Notes under the pieces: model-generated
The model's database searches: none
What the model saw: only the letters and a program-made list of their open reading frames with translations
Told to the model about the DNA's origin: nothing
Shown here: positions 24,894-34,674 of the stretch, piece by piece
Position numbering within the stretch: position 1 is the first letter of the stretch
Layout: every line of letters begins with the position of its first letter
Made by a program: the position numbers and the translations under genes
NCBI GenBank assembly: GCA_050247515.1
Contig: JBFWUB010000018.1
Span: 1 to 64,000 of the forward strand
From: RAM1 sp050247515
GTDB taxonomy: Bacteria > Pseudomonadota > Gammaproteobacteria > Burkholderiales > Burkholderiaceae_C
Reading direction: 5' to 3'
DNA: 64,000 nucleotides

Positions 24894-25918
24894 CACGAAA
24901 ACAGGCGCCGTGCCAAAGGCGAACCCGCCGACAGGTCCCGCGCATCCAGCGTGTCGTACAGCTGTTCCAGGTCGGCGCCGATCACGTCCAGGCCTTCCAC
25001 GCGGATGATCTGGCCGTTGTCGTCGGTGATGATGCCGTCCATGGAGGCGGCCAGCGTGATGGCCGATTCGCGCATGCGCACAAAGGGCTGTTCGCTGCGC
25101 TGCACCTGCGGCACGTCCAGGCTCAGCGTCACCTCGCGGATGGCGGACTGCGCCGGGTCGTCGGCCAGCGCCGCCTGGGTGTCAAAGGCCAGGCCCAGCA
25201 CCGGCGGCATGCCGGGCACGCTGGCCGGCAGCACCATGCGCCCGGGGATGGCGCCGGGCACAAAGCCCAGGCGCGCGGCGTTTTGCTGCACGTAGCCGGG
25301 GCTCCAGGCGGCATTGCGCGCGCGCAGCGTGAAGCTCAGCTGGGCGTCATGCCCGCTGGCGAACTGGTCCAGCTCGCGCGCACGCGCCACCTCGTGCAGC
25401 ATGTCGGGGAATTCGGGCGCGCCATTCAGCGCATCGGCAAAGGCCTGGGCCTTCATGACGAACTCGGAGTACTCGATTTCGTTGAGCGCGCCCACGCGGT
25501 TGGCCAGTTGCACACCGGCCTGGAAGGCGCTGTAACGCCGCCCCGGCGCCGGCGTTTCCCATTGGCGCGTGGCATCGTTGAAGCCCTCGACCGCGAACGG
25601 CTTGCTGCCGGCGCGGCGCGTGGGCGGCATGGCGGCCAGCGCGGCATCACCGGAGGCCGGATGCTCCAGCGCGATGGGCGCTATCACGTCAATCAGCGCA
25701 TCCAGACCCGGGCGTTTTTCGGGTGCCACCGGGGGCATGACGTCGGCGTCCAGCGCGGGCTCCAGGCGCGGCGTGTCCGCCGGCTCGCCCGCGCCCGCCG
25801 CTGCCAGGGGCTCGGCCTGTTTGGGCGCCAGGCGGCGCGAGGTCCAGGCGCTGTGCGCCACCACCGCGGCCAGGATCAGCCCACCCAGAATGGCCAGGCC
25901 CAGTGTGAGGTTGCTCAT
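24893..25918 (-). CDS. zipA: Cell division protein ZipA (FtsZ-binding domain protein)
   Basis: A 341-residue protein with an N-terminal transmembrane anchor (residues 2-24, L-T-L-G-L-A-I-L-G-G-L-I-L-A), an Ala/Pro-rich linker to about 110, and a C-terminal ZipA-like domain of about 220 residues. ZipA anchors FtsZ to the inner membrane at the division site. The sequence of the C-terminal domain is divergent, so part of the support is context: smc upstream (10 bp) and ligA downstream (overlap), which is the usual proteobacterial order. The ATG at 25918 directly precedes the anchor. Confidence 0.85.
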   Translation of the reverse strand: MSNLTLGLAILGGLILAAVVAHSAWTSRRLAPKQAEPLAAAGAGEPADTPRLEPALDADVMPPVAPEKRPGLDALIDVIAPIALEHPASGDAALAAMPPTRRAGSKPFAVEGFNDATRQWETPAPGRRYSAFQAGVQLANRVGALNEIEYSEFVMKAQAFADALNGAPEFPDMLHEVARARELDQFASGHDAQLSFTLRARNAAWSPGYVQQNAARLGFVPGAIPGRMVLPASVPGMPPVLGLAFDTQAALADDPAQSAIREVTLSLDVPQVQRSEQPFVRMRESAITLAASMDGIITDDNGQIIRVEGLDVIGADLEQLYDTLDARDLSAGSPLARRLFS

Positions 25919-25928
25919 GCCGGGGCCC

Positions 25929-28900
25929 TCACGCGGCTTCGGCCATCGACACGGCCGATTCCATGTCCACCGCCACGATGCGCGACACACCCTGCTCCTG
26001 CATGGTCACGCCGATCAGCTGTTCGGCCATTTCCATGGCGATCTTGTTGTGGCTGATGAACAGGAACTGCGTTTCGCGGCTCATGGCCGTGACCAGCTTG
26101 GCATAGCGTTCGGTGTTGGCGTCGTCCAGCGGCGCGTCCACCTCGTCCAGCAGGCAGAACGGCGCCGGGTTGAGCTGGAAGATCGCAAACACCAGCGCGA
26201 TGGCGGTCAGCGCCTTTTCGCCACCGGACAGCAGATGGATGGTCTGGTTTTTCTTGCCCGGCGGCTGGGCCATGACCTGCACGCCCGAGTCGAGGATTTC
26301 CTCGCCCGTCATGACCAGCTTGGCCTGCCCACCGCCAAACAGTTCGGGGAACATCTTGCCGAAGTGTTCATTGACGGTGTTGAAGGTGCCCGCCAGCAGC
26401 TCGCGGGTTTCCCCATCAATCTTCTTGATGGCGTCTTCCAGCGTCACCATGGCTTCGTTCAGGTCGGCCGACTGCGCATCCAGGAACTGCTTGCGTTCGC
26501 GCGCCGTGCTCAGCTCTTCCAGTGCGGCCAGGTTGACCGCGCCCAGGGCGGCCACCTCGCGGTGCAGGCGGTCGATCTCGCCTTGCAGGCCGGACAGCTT
26601 CACGCCGCCTTCTTCAATGGATCTGGCCACGGCCTCCAGGTCGGCCTGCGCATCGGCCAGCAACTGGGCGTACTGCTCAAAGCCCAGGCGGGCGGCCTGT
26701 TCCTTGAGCTGCATGTCGGTGATGCGCTGGCGCAGTGGGTCCAGCTCGCGTTCCAGTTGCAGGCGGCGCTCGTCACTGGCGCGCAGCTTGGTGGTCAGGT
26801 CATCGTATTCGCTGCGTTTGGCGCCCAAGGCCTGTTCACGCTCCAGCTTGACCGACAGCGCGCTTTGCAGGCCAGCCTGCGCGGCGGCGTCGGTCAGGCG
26901 GGTCAGTTCGTCCTGCGCACGCTGCTCTTCGGTGGCCAGCGATGCGGCCTGCTGGTCGGCGGTTTCAATCGCGCGGCTGAGCTCGCCCCGGCGCGCCTGC
27001 AGGCTGCGCTGGGCAAACTCGGCCTCCTGGGCCTGGCGCTCCAGGCTGCGCTGCTGTTCGCGGCATTCGGCTAATCTGCGCTCGGCCTCAATCACGCGTT
27101 CGTCCAGCTGGGCATGGCGCTCCTGGCTGTCGGCCAGTTGCATGTCCAGCTCTTCAAAGCGCGCCTCGGCCGTCACGCGGCGCTCCTGCAGTTCCTCCAG
27201 CTGGCCATCCACCTCGGCCAGGTCGGCGGCAATCTGCTCGCTGCGTGCGCGGGTCTGTTCCGCCAGTTGCGTCATGCGCAGGGTTTCCACCTGCAGTTCA
27301 TGGGCACGGCTTTGTGATTCAGCTGCTTCGCGGCGGGCGGTGATGAGCCGCTGCGACGCGTCGGAATACGCCGCCTCGGCGCGCACCAGCGCCGAGCGGG
27401 CTTCCTCGGTGATCAGCGCCTGGGCCTTGAGCTGCTTGTCCAGGTTTTCGATTTCCTGCGCGCGGGCCAGTAGGCCGGCCTGCTCGGAGTCCTGCGCGTA
27501 AAAGCTCACGCTGTGGGCCGTGACGGCATGGCCGCTTTGCACGTAGATCACTTCGCCGGCAGCCAGCTTGTCGCGCGCGGCCAGCGCGTCTTCAAAGCTG
27601 GCGGCCGTGTAGCAGCCGTGCAGCCAGTCGCTCAACAGGGCCTTCTGGCCCGCGTCGTTCAGGCGCAGCAGGTCGGCCAGGCGCGGCAGCGCACCGGCCG
27701 CTTCTGGCACGCCCGCCTGGGGCGGGCTGTAAAACGCCAGCTTGGCCGGCGGCGCATCGCCCGCGAACGACCGCACCATCTCCAGGCGGCTGACTTCCAG
27801 TGAATTCATGCGCTCGCGCAGCGCCGCTTCGAGCGCGTTTTCCCAGCCCTGCTCGATGTGGATGCGGCTCCACAGGCCCTGCAGGCCGTCCAGCCCGTGC
27901 CTGGCCAGCCAGGGCTTGAGCTTGCCGTCGGTGCGCACTTTTTCCTGCAAGGCCTTCAGGGCTTCCATGCGGGCCGACAGGTCGGCCTGACGGCCGCCCT
28001 GGGTGTTCACGTCGGCCTGGCGGGTGCGGCGGTCTTCGTCCAGCGCCGGCACCTGGTCCTGCAGCTCATGCAGGCGGGCGTCGGCCACCTGGGCGGTCTC
28101 TTGCGCCGCGGCCAGCTGGGTCTGCAGGTTGACCAGTCGGGCTTCGTCGGGAGCGTCCAGCGCGTTGCGGTCGGCGCTGAGCTTTTCGCGGCGCAGGGTG
28201 AGCGCGCGGGATTGCTCTTCAATATTGCGCTGGTCCGCCGCCAGCACCTGGATCTGCTGCTGCACCTGGCCCACGCTGGCGCGCTGCTCGGTGGCGCGCG
28301 CCTGGGCCTGGCGCAGGGCGTCTTCCAGGTCGGGCAGGCGCTGCTGCTGTTCCTCGACCTGCGCGGCCAGGATGGTGGCCTTTTCCTCGGCCTGCAGGCC
28401 CTGGGCCTCCAGGGTTTCAGTTTCCGCCACCGCGTCGTCGCGGCGCGTGGCCCACTGCGCGACCTGTTCCTTGAGCTGGATCAGGCGCTGCTCCACGCGC
28501 TGGCGGCCTTCCACCACAAAGCGGATTTCCGCCTCCAGCCGGCCCACTTCGGCGCTGGCCTCGTACAACAGGCCCTGGGCCTGGTTGACCTGGTCGCCGG
28601 CCGCGTAATGCGCCTGGCGGATGGTTTCCAGGTCGGCCTCCACGCGGCGCAGGTCGGCCACGCGCGATTCGAGGTCATTGACGGACTTTTCCGCCTCGGC
28701 CTTGATGCGCGCCTGGTCGGCCTCGCTCTCGGTGCGCTTGAGGAACCACAACTGGTGCTGCTTGAGCGTCACGTCGGCCTGCAGGCTGTTGTAGCGCTGG
28801 GCCACCTCGGCCTGCTTTTCCAGCTTTTCCAGGTTGCTGTTGAGCTCGCGCAGGATGTCTTCCACGCGCGTGAGGTTTTCGCGGGTGTCGCTCAGGCGGT

Positions 28901-29444
28901 TTTCGGTCTCGCGCCGGCGCTCCTTGTATTTGGAGACGCCGGCCGCCTCTTCCAGGAACAGGCGCAGCTCTTCCGGCTTGGATTCAATGATGCGGCTGAT
29001 CGTGCCCTGGCCAATGATGGCGTAGGCACGCGGGCCCAGGCCCGTGCCCAAGAACACGTCCTGCACGTCGCGGCGGCGCACTGGCTGGTTGTTGATGTAG
29101 TAGCTGCTGGTGCCGTCGCGCGTGAGCACGCGCTTGACGGCAATTTCGGCAAACTGGCTCCACTGGCCACCGGCACGGTGGTCGGCGTTGTCAAAAATCA
29201 GCTCCACGCTGGAGCGGCTGGCGGGCTTGCGGGTGGTCGTGCCGTTGAAGATCACGTCCTGCATGGACTCACCGCGCAGCTCGGACGCCTTGGACTCGCC
29301 CAGCACCCAGCGCACGGCATCCATGATGTTGGACTTGCCGCAGCCATTGGGCCCCACCACGCCGACCAGCTGGCCCGGCAACATGAAATTGGTGGGTTCG
29401 GCGAAGGACTTGAAGCCGGATAACTTGATCGAATTGAGGCGCAC
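25929..29444 (-). CDS. smc: Chromosome segregation protein SMC
   Basis: A 1171-residue SMC ATPase that organises and segregates the chromosome. The N-terminal head carries K-L-S-G-F-K-S-F and the Walker A G-P-N-G-C-G-K-S-N near residue 32; two long coiled coils flank a hinge around residues 500-650; the C-terminal head has the signature L-L-S-G-G-E-K-A-L-T-A and the Walker B C-L-L-D-E-V-D-A-P-L-D-D near 1095. The length is typical. It starts with GTG. It is the first gene of the smc-zipA-ligA unit. Confidence 0.97.
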   Translation of the reverse strand: MRLNSIKLSGFKSFAEPTNFMLPGQLVGVVGPNGCGKSNIMDAVRWVLGESKASELRGESMQDVIFNGTTTRKPASRSSVELIFDNADHRAGGQWSQFAEIAVKRVLTRDGTSSYYINNQPVRRRDVQDVFLGTGLGPRAYAIIGQGTISRIIESKPEELRLFLEEAAGVSKYKERRRETENRLSDTRENLTRVEDILRELNSNLEKLEKQAEVAQRYNSLQADVTLKQHQLWFLKRTESEADQARIKAEAEKSVNDLESRVADLRRVEADLETIRQAHYAAGDQVNQAQGLLYEASAEVGRLEAEIRFVVEGRQRVEQRLIQLKEQVAQWATRRDDAVAETETLEAQGLQAEEKATILAAQVEEQQQRLPDLEDALRQAQARATEQRASVGQVQQQIQVLAADQRNIEEQSRALTLRREKLSADRNALDAPDEARLVNLQTQLAAAQETAQVADARLHELQDQVPALDEDRRTRQADVNTQGGRQADLSARMEALKALQEKVRTDGKLKPWLARHGLDGLQGLWSRIHIEQGWENALEAALRERMNSLEVSRLEMVRSFAGDAPPAKLAFYSPPQAGVPEAAGALPRLADLLRLNDAGQKALLSDWLHGCYTAASFEDALAARDKLAAGEVIYVQSGHAVTAHSVSFYAQDSEQAGLLARAQEIENLDKQLKAQALITEEARSALVRAEAAYSDASQRLITARREAAESQSRAHELQVETLRMTQLAEQTRARSEQIAADLAEVDGQLEELQERRVTAEARFEELDMQLADSQERHAQLDERVIEAERRLAECREQQRSLERQAQEAEFAQRSLQARRGELSRAIETADQQAASLATEEQRAQDELTRLTDAAAQAGLQSALSVKLEREQALGAKRSEYDDLTTKLRASDERRLQLERELDPLRQRITDMQLKEQAARLGFEQYAQLLADAQADLEAVARSIEEGGVKLSGLQGEIDRLHREVAALGAVNLAALEELSTARERKQFLDAQSADLNEAMVTLEDAIKKIDGETRELLAGTFNTVNEHFGKMFPELFGGGQAKLVMTGEEILDSGVQVMAQPPGKKNQTIHLLSGGEKALTAIALVFAIFQLNPAPFCLLDEVDAPLDDANTERYAKLVTAMSRETQFLFISHNKIAMEMAEQLIGVTMQEQGVSRIVAVDMESAVSMAEAA

Positions 29445-29706
29445 GGCGAACTCGTTGGATGGGTTGGCGTTTCAGCCTGTTGGCCGCGGGCGCGAAGAGC
29501 CCGGCAGACCGGTGATGTTACCCGAGGCCCCCAGCGTTGCGGCGCGCCACGCGCCCCGCGCGACCCACCCGCCGCTGGCGCGGGATAACCCTCAATACCA
29601 CAAGGCCATCGACGCCAAAACTGCACCGTTCTCTTGGTGACTGTATCGTAATGTATCAAATACAAATACCATATAAATCAATAACTTAGCATTATTTAAG
29701 GCGCCA
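29445..29706. promoter_or_regulatory. Divergent intergenic region, AT-rich on the MHYT side
   Basis: A 262-bp region between the divergent smc and MHYT genes. The 65 bp next to the MHYT gene (29641-29705) are strikingly AT-rich compared with the rest of the window and hold several -10-like hexamers, so a promoter is likely. AAGG at 29698-29701 is a plausible ribosome binding site. No operator could be defined. Confidence 0.45.
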
Positions 29707-30453
29707 ATGAATCCATTAGTCACCACAAGTTACAACCTCTCCTTCGTGCTCCTGTCCTATGCCATCTCGGTCATCGGCTCGTTCGTCGCACTGACGGCGG
29801 CGCGCAAGATCCGCCGCCCTGATGGTCGGCTGAGCCTCATCAACCTGGGCGCGGCCGGCATCGCGCTGGGCGGCATTGGGGTGTGGTCCATGCATTTCAT
29901 CGGCATGCTGGCGCTGGACATGGACATCGGCGTGGGCTATTCGATCGTTGAAACCCTGGTGTCGCTGGTCGCGGCGATTGGTGCCACCGCGCTGGCACTG
30001 GGCTTTGTCGCCCGCAAGCCCGACAGCCTGGGCCGCATTGCCGGCGCCGGCGCCCTGCTGGGCGGTGGCGTGGCGGTCATGCACTACCTGGGCATGTACG
30101 GCATGCGTTTCGGTGGCTACATCCAGTGGGCGTATGACATCGTGGGCGTGTCGCTGGTGATTGCCGTTGTTGCGGCCACGGCCGCGCTTTGGCTGGCGTT
30201 CAACACCAGCACCGTCGCGCTGCGCATTGCCGCGGCGCTGGTCATGGGCGTGGCCGTCTGCGCCATGCACTACACCGGCATGTCGGCGGCGGAGTTCATC
30301 TGCACCACGGCCAACCGTACCGCCTTGCCGCGCGGCGCGGGCATCGTCAGCCTGTTTGACCTGCCGGCCCTGGTGACGGTGATTTCGCTGGGCATCGCCA
30401 TTGTGCTGTCGGTGGATCAGGTGATGCAGCGCATGCTCACGCGTCAGCGCTGA
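29707..30453 (+). CDS. Stand-alone MHYT-domain membrane sensor
   Basis: A 248-residue protein with seven predicted membrane helices. Three MHYT-type motifs are seen at helix edges: W-S-M-H-F-I-G-M near residue 60, V-M-H-Y-L-G-M near 125 and C-A-M-H-Y-T-G-M near 189. MHYT domains are proposed to bind copper through Met and His and to sense O2, CO or NO. In most proteins the domain is fused to a kinase, GGDEF or EAL output; here no output domain follows. The gene's last 17 bp overlap the 3' end of the opposing histidine kinase gene. Confidence 0.88.
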   Translation: MNPLVTTSYNLSFVLLSYAISVIGSFVALTAARKIRRPDGRLSLINLGAAGIALGGIGVWSMHFIGMLALDMDIGVGYSIVETLVSLVAAIGATALALGFVARKPDSLGRIAGAGALLGGGVAVMHYLGMYGMRFGGYIQWAYDIVGVSLVIAVVAATAALWLAFNTSTVALRIAAALVMGVAVCAMHYTGMSAAEFICTTANRTALPRGAGIVSLFDLPALVTVISLGIAIVLSVDQVMQRMLTRQR

Positions 30454-32212
30454 CTGCCCCCAGGGTAAAGAAGAACGTGGCGCCCTTGCCCAGGGCCGCC
30501 TGGGCCCAGATCCGCCCGCCATGGCGGTTCACGATGCGCTGCACCGTGGCCAGACCGATGCCGGTACCCTCAAACTCGTCGTCGGTATGAAGACGCCGGA
30601 AGACGCCGAACAGTGAGTCGGCGTACTGCATGTCGAAGCCCGCGCCGTTGTCGCGCACGAAATAGACCTGCTCGCCGGCCATCGCTTCACAGCCCAGCTG
30701 CACGCGCGCTTCGGGCTGGCGCCGGGTGTACTTCACGGCATTGCCCAGCAGATTGGCCAGCACCTGGCGCAACAGCATGGCACTGCCAGTGGCGTCCGGC
30801 AGCTCACCCACATCGATCTGGATGGCGCGGCGGCTGATCTCCGGCGCCAGTTCATCCAGGCATTCACGCGCCAGGCGCTGCATGGACACTGTTTTCACCG
30901 GCCCCAGCGGCTGGTGGCCCAGGCGCGAAAAGCGCAGCAGCTCGTCGATGAGCTTTTCCATGCGCAAGGCGTTGGTTTGCACCAGCCCCAGGTAACGGCG
31001 CGCGTCGGGTGGCAATTCGTCTGCGAACTTGCGCTCCAGCACCGCCGCAAAGCCGCTGATGCTCTGCAGCGGCCCGCGCAGGTCATGCGACACCGAGTAC
31101 GAGAACGACTCCAGTTCCTTGTTGGCGGCCTCCAGCTCGCGCGTGCGCTCGGCCACGCGGCGGTCGAGCTGGGCGTACAGCATGACGCTCTCCCAGGCTG
31201 CGCCCAACTGCGCGGCCAGCGCGCGGATCACCCGCTCGTCATCGGTGGTGAAGCCCTGGCCGCCCATGCGGTCGGCCACGTACATCCAGCCGCTGGCATC
31301 CTCGCGCGCCAGCACCGCGCAAGCCAGGAAGTTGGCCACCGGCGGGTGGGCCGGCGGCAGGCCGGTCTCGTCGCCCTGCTGCGCCGCCACCAGCATGCGC
31401 ACGTGGTGGCGGTCCGACAGCATGCGCTGCGCGGCCGGGCAGCTGGCAATGCCGGCCGCGACGGCTGCCTCGGTCGTAAAGTTAAGGCCCCGGGCCGCAA
31501 AGTGGCGCAGCGCGCCGGTTTGCGGCTCCAGCATCACCACGCCGACGTAGCGTGCGCTCAGGATGTCCTGCGCCGCGCCGCAAAACAGGTCCGCCAGCGC
31601 AGCCGGGTTGCGCTCGCTGGCCGATTCCATGCCCAGCTTGACCAGGCTGGCCAGGCGAAGGCCCAGGCCGTGCACGCTGTGCAGCACGTCCAGCACCTCG
31701 GGCGATTTTTCACGCGCGCCCGCCAGCGCCGTCACCCCACCCAGCAACTGGTCCAGCCGCTGGCTGAGGCCCTGGAACATCTGCGACGGGTCGGCGGTGA
31801 CCGCGCCATCCGACCAGCGCTGCGCCGGCTGCGCCAGCACCTGGGGCGTGCCCAGCGCCTGGCCCACCACCTCCATGATGGCGCGCGGCTCGCTCGGTTT
31901 GGGCTGCACCCAGCGAACGCCCACGCGCGCCGCGATCTCGCCAGCCTCGCGCGCGAAATACGCGGCGGTGTAGAAGATCACGGGCAAGTCCCGCGTGGCC
32001 GCGTCCTCGCGCAGGCGGCGCGCCAGTTCCTCGCCGTCCATGTTGGGCATGAGCAGGTCGGTGATCACCAGGTCCGGGCGGGCCTGGCTGATGCTGGCCA
32101 GCGCCTCCACGCCGTCCGCTGCCTCGGCCACGGTGTGGCCGTAGTAGCCCAGCACCGTAGCCAGGTAATCCCGGTTCGGAGCCCGGTCGTCCACCACCAG
32201 CACCAGCGCCAT
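30437..32212 (-). CDS. Receiver-GAF-histidine kinase hybrid
   Basis: A 591-residue cytosolic signalling protein. An N-terminal receiver (residues 1-120) has V-V-D-D-R and the phospho-acceptor D52 in I-T-D-L-L-M-P. A GAF-like domain spans about 190-345, followed by a short coiled coil (R-R-V-A-E-R-T-R-E-L-E-A-A-N). The HisKA H-box S-Y-S-V-S-H-D-L-R-G-P-L is near 376, and the ATPase has N-L-L-G-N-A-V-K-Y-T near 490 and a G-T-G-I-G-L box near 555. No membrane segment is present. It starts 1 bp after the double-receiver gene, as the last of a three-gene operon. Confidence 0.92.
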   Translation of the reverse strand: MALVLVVDDRAPNRDYLATVLGYYGHTVAEAADGVEALASISQARPDLVITDLLMPNMDGEELARRLREDAATRDLPVIFYTAAYFAREAGEIAARVGVRWVQPKPSEPRAIMEVVGQALGTPQVLAQPAQRWSDGAVTADPSQMFQGLSQRLDQLLGGVTALAGAREKSPEVLDVLHSVHGLGLRLASLVKLGMESASERNPAALADLFCGAAQDILSARYVGVVMLEPQTGALRHFAARGLNFTTEAAVAAGIASCPAAQRMLSDRHHVRMLVAAQQGDETGLPPAHPPVANFLACAVLAREDASGWMYVADRMGGQGFTTDDERVIRALAAQLGAAWESVMLYAQLDRRVAERTRELEAANKELESFSYSVSHDLRGPLQSISGFAAVLERKFADELPPDARRYLGLVQTNALRMEKLIDELLRFSRLGHQPLGPVKTVSMQRLARECLDELAPEISRRAIQIDVGELPDATGSAMLLRQVLANLLGNAVKYTRRQPEARVQLGCEAMAGEQVYFVRDNGAGFDMQYADSLFGVFRRLHTDDEFEGTGIGLATVQRIVNRHGGRIWAQAALGKGATFFFTLGAVSADA

Positions 32213-32213
32213 G

Positions 32214-33029
32214 TCAGCGCCCCGGCTGCCGCGCCAGGCAGCTCTCGATTTCGGCCAGCAGGTGCAGGTTGTCGATGGGCCGGGTGATGAAACGGTCCAC
32301 GCCCTGGGTGCCTCGCGCGAGCTCGCGCAGCTCCCGGGGGACGGTGGATGTCAGGAACATGAACGGCACCGCGGCCAGGGCCGGACGGTCCCTGACCAGC
32401 GCATAGAAGTCCTGCCCCAGCTCCTGGCCGATGTGCATGTCGGAGATGATGAGATCGGGCGTATGGCTGTCCAGCAGGGCCATCGCCTGTCCTATGGTGG
32501 TGGCCGCGCGCACCTGGATGCCGTGCGGCTCCAGCAGGCTGCGCAGCAACTCCAGGTTGACCACGGAATCGTCCAGCACCAGCGCCTGGGCGCGCATCGC
32601 CGGCAGGCGCTGGCCCACCGTGGCCACCGACGTTCCCATGGGTGGTGCCGCGCTGGGCGTCGCCGCCCCGAGCACGGCCGCGACCTGCTGGACGAAGTAC
32701 TGAGGATCGATCGGCTTGGCGATGTAGCCGTCAAAGCCCGCGGCCAGCACCCGCTCGCGGTCGCCTACCATGGCGTAGGCCGTCACCGCCAGCACGGGCA
32801 CCTGGCGCATGTGCGGCATGGCCTTGAGCTGGCGCACCACCTCAAAGCCGTCGATGCCCGGCAGTTGCAGGTCGCAGATGACCAGCCCGGGCGGCACGGC
32901 CTGCGCCAGCCGTACACCGCTTTCGCCATCGATGGCCGCGTCCACCTCGTAGCCGAACTTGTCCAGGATGTAGCGCACCAGCTCCATGTTGGCGGGGTTA
33001 TCCTCGATCACCAGCACGCGCGCGCTCAT
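32214..33029 (-). CDS. Tandem double-receiver response regulator
   Basis: A 271-residue protein made of two receiver domains with no DNA-binding or enzymatic output. Domain 1 (1-122) has V-I-E-D-N, phospho-site D53 in I-C-D-L-Q-L-P, T83 in V-T-A-Y and K105. Domain 2 (147-271) has V-L-D-D-S, D197 in I-S-D-M-H-I-G, T-S-T and R-P-I-D; the usual Lys before Pro is Arg (T-R-P), which may weaken phosphorylation. It lies between two kinases and overlaps the first by 4 bp, so it is likely a phosphate shuttle or sink between them (inference). Confidence 0.9.
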   Translation of the reverse strand: MSARVLVIEDNPANMELVRYILDKFGYEVDAAIDGESGVRLAQAVPPGLVICDLQLPGIDGFEVVRQLKAMPHMRQVPVLAVTAYAMVGDRERVLAAGFDGYIAKPIDPQYFVQQVAAVLGAATPSAAPPMGTSVATVGQRLPAMRAQALVLDDSVVNLELLRSLLEPHGIQVRAATTIGQAMALLDSHTPDLIISDMHIGQELGQDFYALVRDRPALAAVPFMFLTSTVPRELRELARGTQGVDRFITRPIDNLHLLAEIESCLARQPGR

Positions 33030-34552
33030 TTGCGATGCTCCAGGGTCAGGGTAAACAGGCTGCCGCCGCCGGGTTGCGCCTGGTAGTCAATGCGGCCGCT
33101 GATCAGGCCGGCCAGCCGCTGCGACAGATGCAGGCCCAGGCCCGCGCCCTCGTTGCGGCGGGTATCGCGTTCGCCAAACTGGGCGAAAGACTCAAACAGC
33201 TTTTCCTGGTCGCTGGCGGCGATGCCCACTCCGGTGTCGATGACCTCGAACCGCGTCACCAGGGCTCCGCCTTCGGAGCGCGTCTGCGTGAAGCGCACGC
33301 GGACGCTGCCGCGCGGGGTGAACTTGACCGCGTTGTTGGTCAGGTTCAGCAGGATCTGCATCAGCGCGCGCCGGTCGGTGTGCAGCACTGCTTCGGGTCC
33401 GGGCAGCTGCACGTCAAACGCCAGCCCCTTGCTGACGCTGGATGGCTTCATCACGGCGTGCAGTTCCTGCAACACATCGTGGCAGTTCACGTCCTCCAGC
33501 ACCAGCTCGACCTTGCCGGCCTCGATCTTGGCCAGGTCCAGCAGGTCATTGATCAGCGAATGCAGGTGCCGCGCGCTGAGCTGGATGGTGGACAGCTGGT
33601 GCTTCTGCTCGGCATTCAGGGGCCCGGGCAGCTCCATGAGCAGCGTGCCGGTGAAGCCGATGATGGCGTTCAGTGGCGTGCGCAGCTCATGCGACATGCT
33701 GGCCAGGAAACGGTCCTTGACCAGGGCGGCGTTCTTCAGCTGCAGGTTGGCATCGCGCAGCGCCTGCTCGGCGCGCTTGCGCTCGGTCACATCGCGGATC
33801 GCGCTGGACACGAAAAGTCCCTCTTCGGTATCCAGCGGGCTCAGGCTGATTTCCACCGGAAATTCGGTGCCATCGCGCCGCAGGCCGGTCAGTTCCAGGT
33901 CGGCGCCCATCGCGCGCACCCGCGGCTGGGTGAAAAAACCTGCGCGGTGACCCGGATGGCGGCCGCGAAAACGCTCGGGCACCAGCATTTCAATGGGGCG
34001 GTTCAACAGCTCGTCGCGGCGGTAGCCAAACAGCTTTTCGGTCTGTGAATTGACCAGCACGATCACGCCGTCCCGGTTGACGATGACCATGGCATCCGGC
34101 GCGGATTCCAGCAACTCGCGGAACTTGCTCTCGGCGCGCTTGCGCGCGGAAATATCGCGCACCGCGCTCATGGCCATGAGCCCGGCATCGGTTTGCAGCG
34201 GGCTCAGGCTGATTTCCACCGGGAATTCCTGCCCGCCCTTGCGCAAGCCATACAGCTCCAGCCCCGCCCCCATGGAGCGGGCGCGCGGCTGGCCAAAGAA
34301 ATGCCCGCGGTGGGCCAGATGGTGGGCGCGCAGCCGCTGGGGCAGCAGCATTTCCACCGGCTGGCCGATCATCTCGGCGCGGTCATAGCCAAAGACGGCT
34401 TCGGCCTGCGTATTGACAAGCACCATGAGGCCGGCTTCGTTGACCAGCACAATGGCATCCGGCGTGGACTCCAGCAGATCGCCAAACCGGTTGCGCACCA
34501 GCTGTGCTTCGTCGGCCACCCTGGATGCAGCGCCTGTCCGGCCATCGGCCAT
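33026..34552 (-). CDS. Tandem-PAS sensor histidine kinase
   Basis: A 508-residue soluble kinase. Two PAS/PAC units (about 20-140 and 141-265) are clearly duplicated: both contain G-Y, E-M-L, H-R-x-x-F-F, Q-P-R-x-R, M-G-A and E-F-P-V-E-I-S-L-S-P-L. The HisKA H-box S-M-S-H-E-L-R-T-P-L-N is near residue 285, and the ATPase shows N-L-T-N-N-A-V-K-F-T near 405 and G-A-G-L-G-L-H-L near 465. No membrane helix is present, so it senses a cytosolic signal. It is the first gene of the kinase operon and is divergent from dapC. Confidence 0.92.
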   Translation of the reverse strand: MADGRTGAASRVADEAQLVRNRFGDLLESTPDAIVLVNEAGLMVLVNTQAEAVFGYDRAEMIGQPVEMLLPQRLRAHHLAHRGHFFGQPRARSMGAGLELYGLRKGGQEFPVEISLSPLQTDAGLMAMSAVRDISARKRAESKFRELLESAPDAMVIVNRDGVIVLVNSQTEKLFGYRRDELLNRPIEMLVPERFRGRHPGHRAGFFTQPRVRAMGADLELTGLRRDGTEFPVEISLSPLDTEEGLFVSSAIRDVTERKRAEQALRDANLQLKNAALVKDRFLASMSHELRTPLNAIIGFTGTLLMELPGPLNAEQKHQLSTIQLSARHLHSLINDLLDLAKIEAGKVELVLEDVNCHDVLQELHAVMKPSSVSKGLAFDVQLPGPEAVLHTDRRALMQILLNLTNNAVKFTPRGSVRVRFTQTRSEGGALVTRFEVIDTGVGIAASDQEKLFESFAQFGERDTRRNEGAGLGLHLSQRLAGLISGRIDYQAQPGGGSLFTLTLEHRK

Positions 34553-34660
34553 GGAACCTCCTGTGCCTTCCCAACCACACTTGCAGAATGTATTTTTGTC
34601 TGTGCCAAAAGGCCATTCTTCTCCGCGGCCGCGTGGGCGTCAAGGAAGAATGTCATCCAG

Positions 34661-34674
34661 GATAATCCCCAGCC
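34661..34674 (+). promoter_or_regulatory. Putative -10 element placed for a leaderless dapC transcript
   Basis: GATAAT (34661-34666) ends 8 nt before the dapC ATG and no SD sequence intervenes, the same spacing as before map and rlhA. No clear -35 box is seen. Confidence 0.4.
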
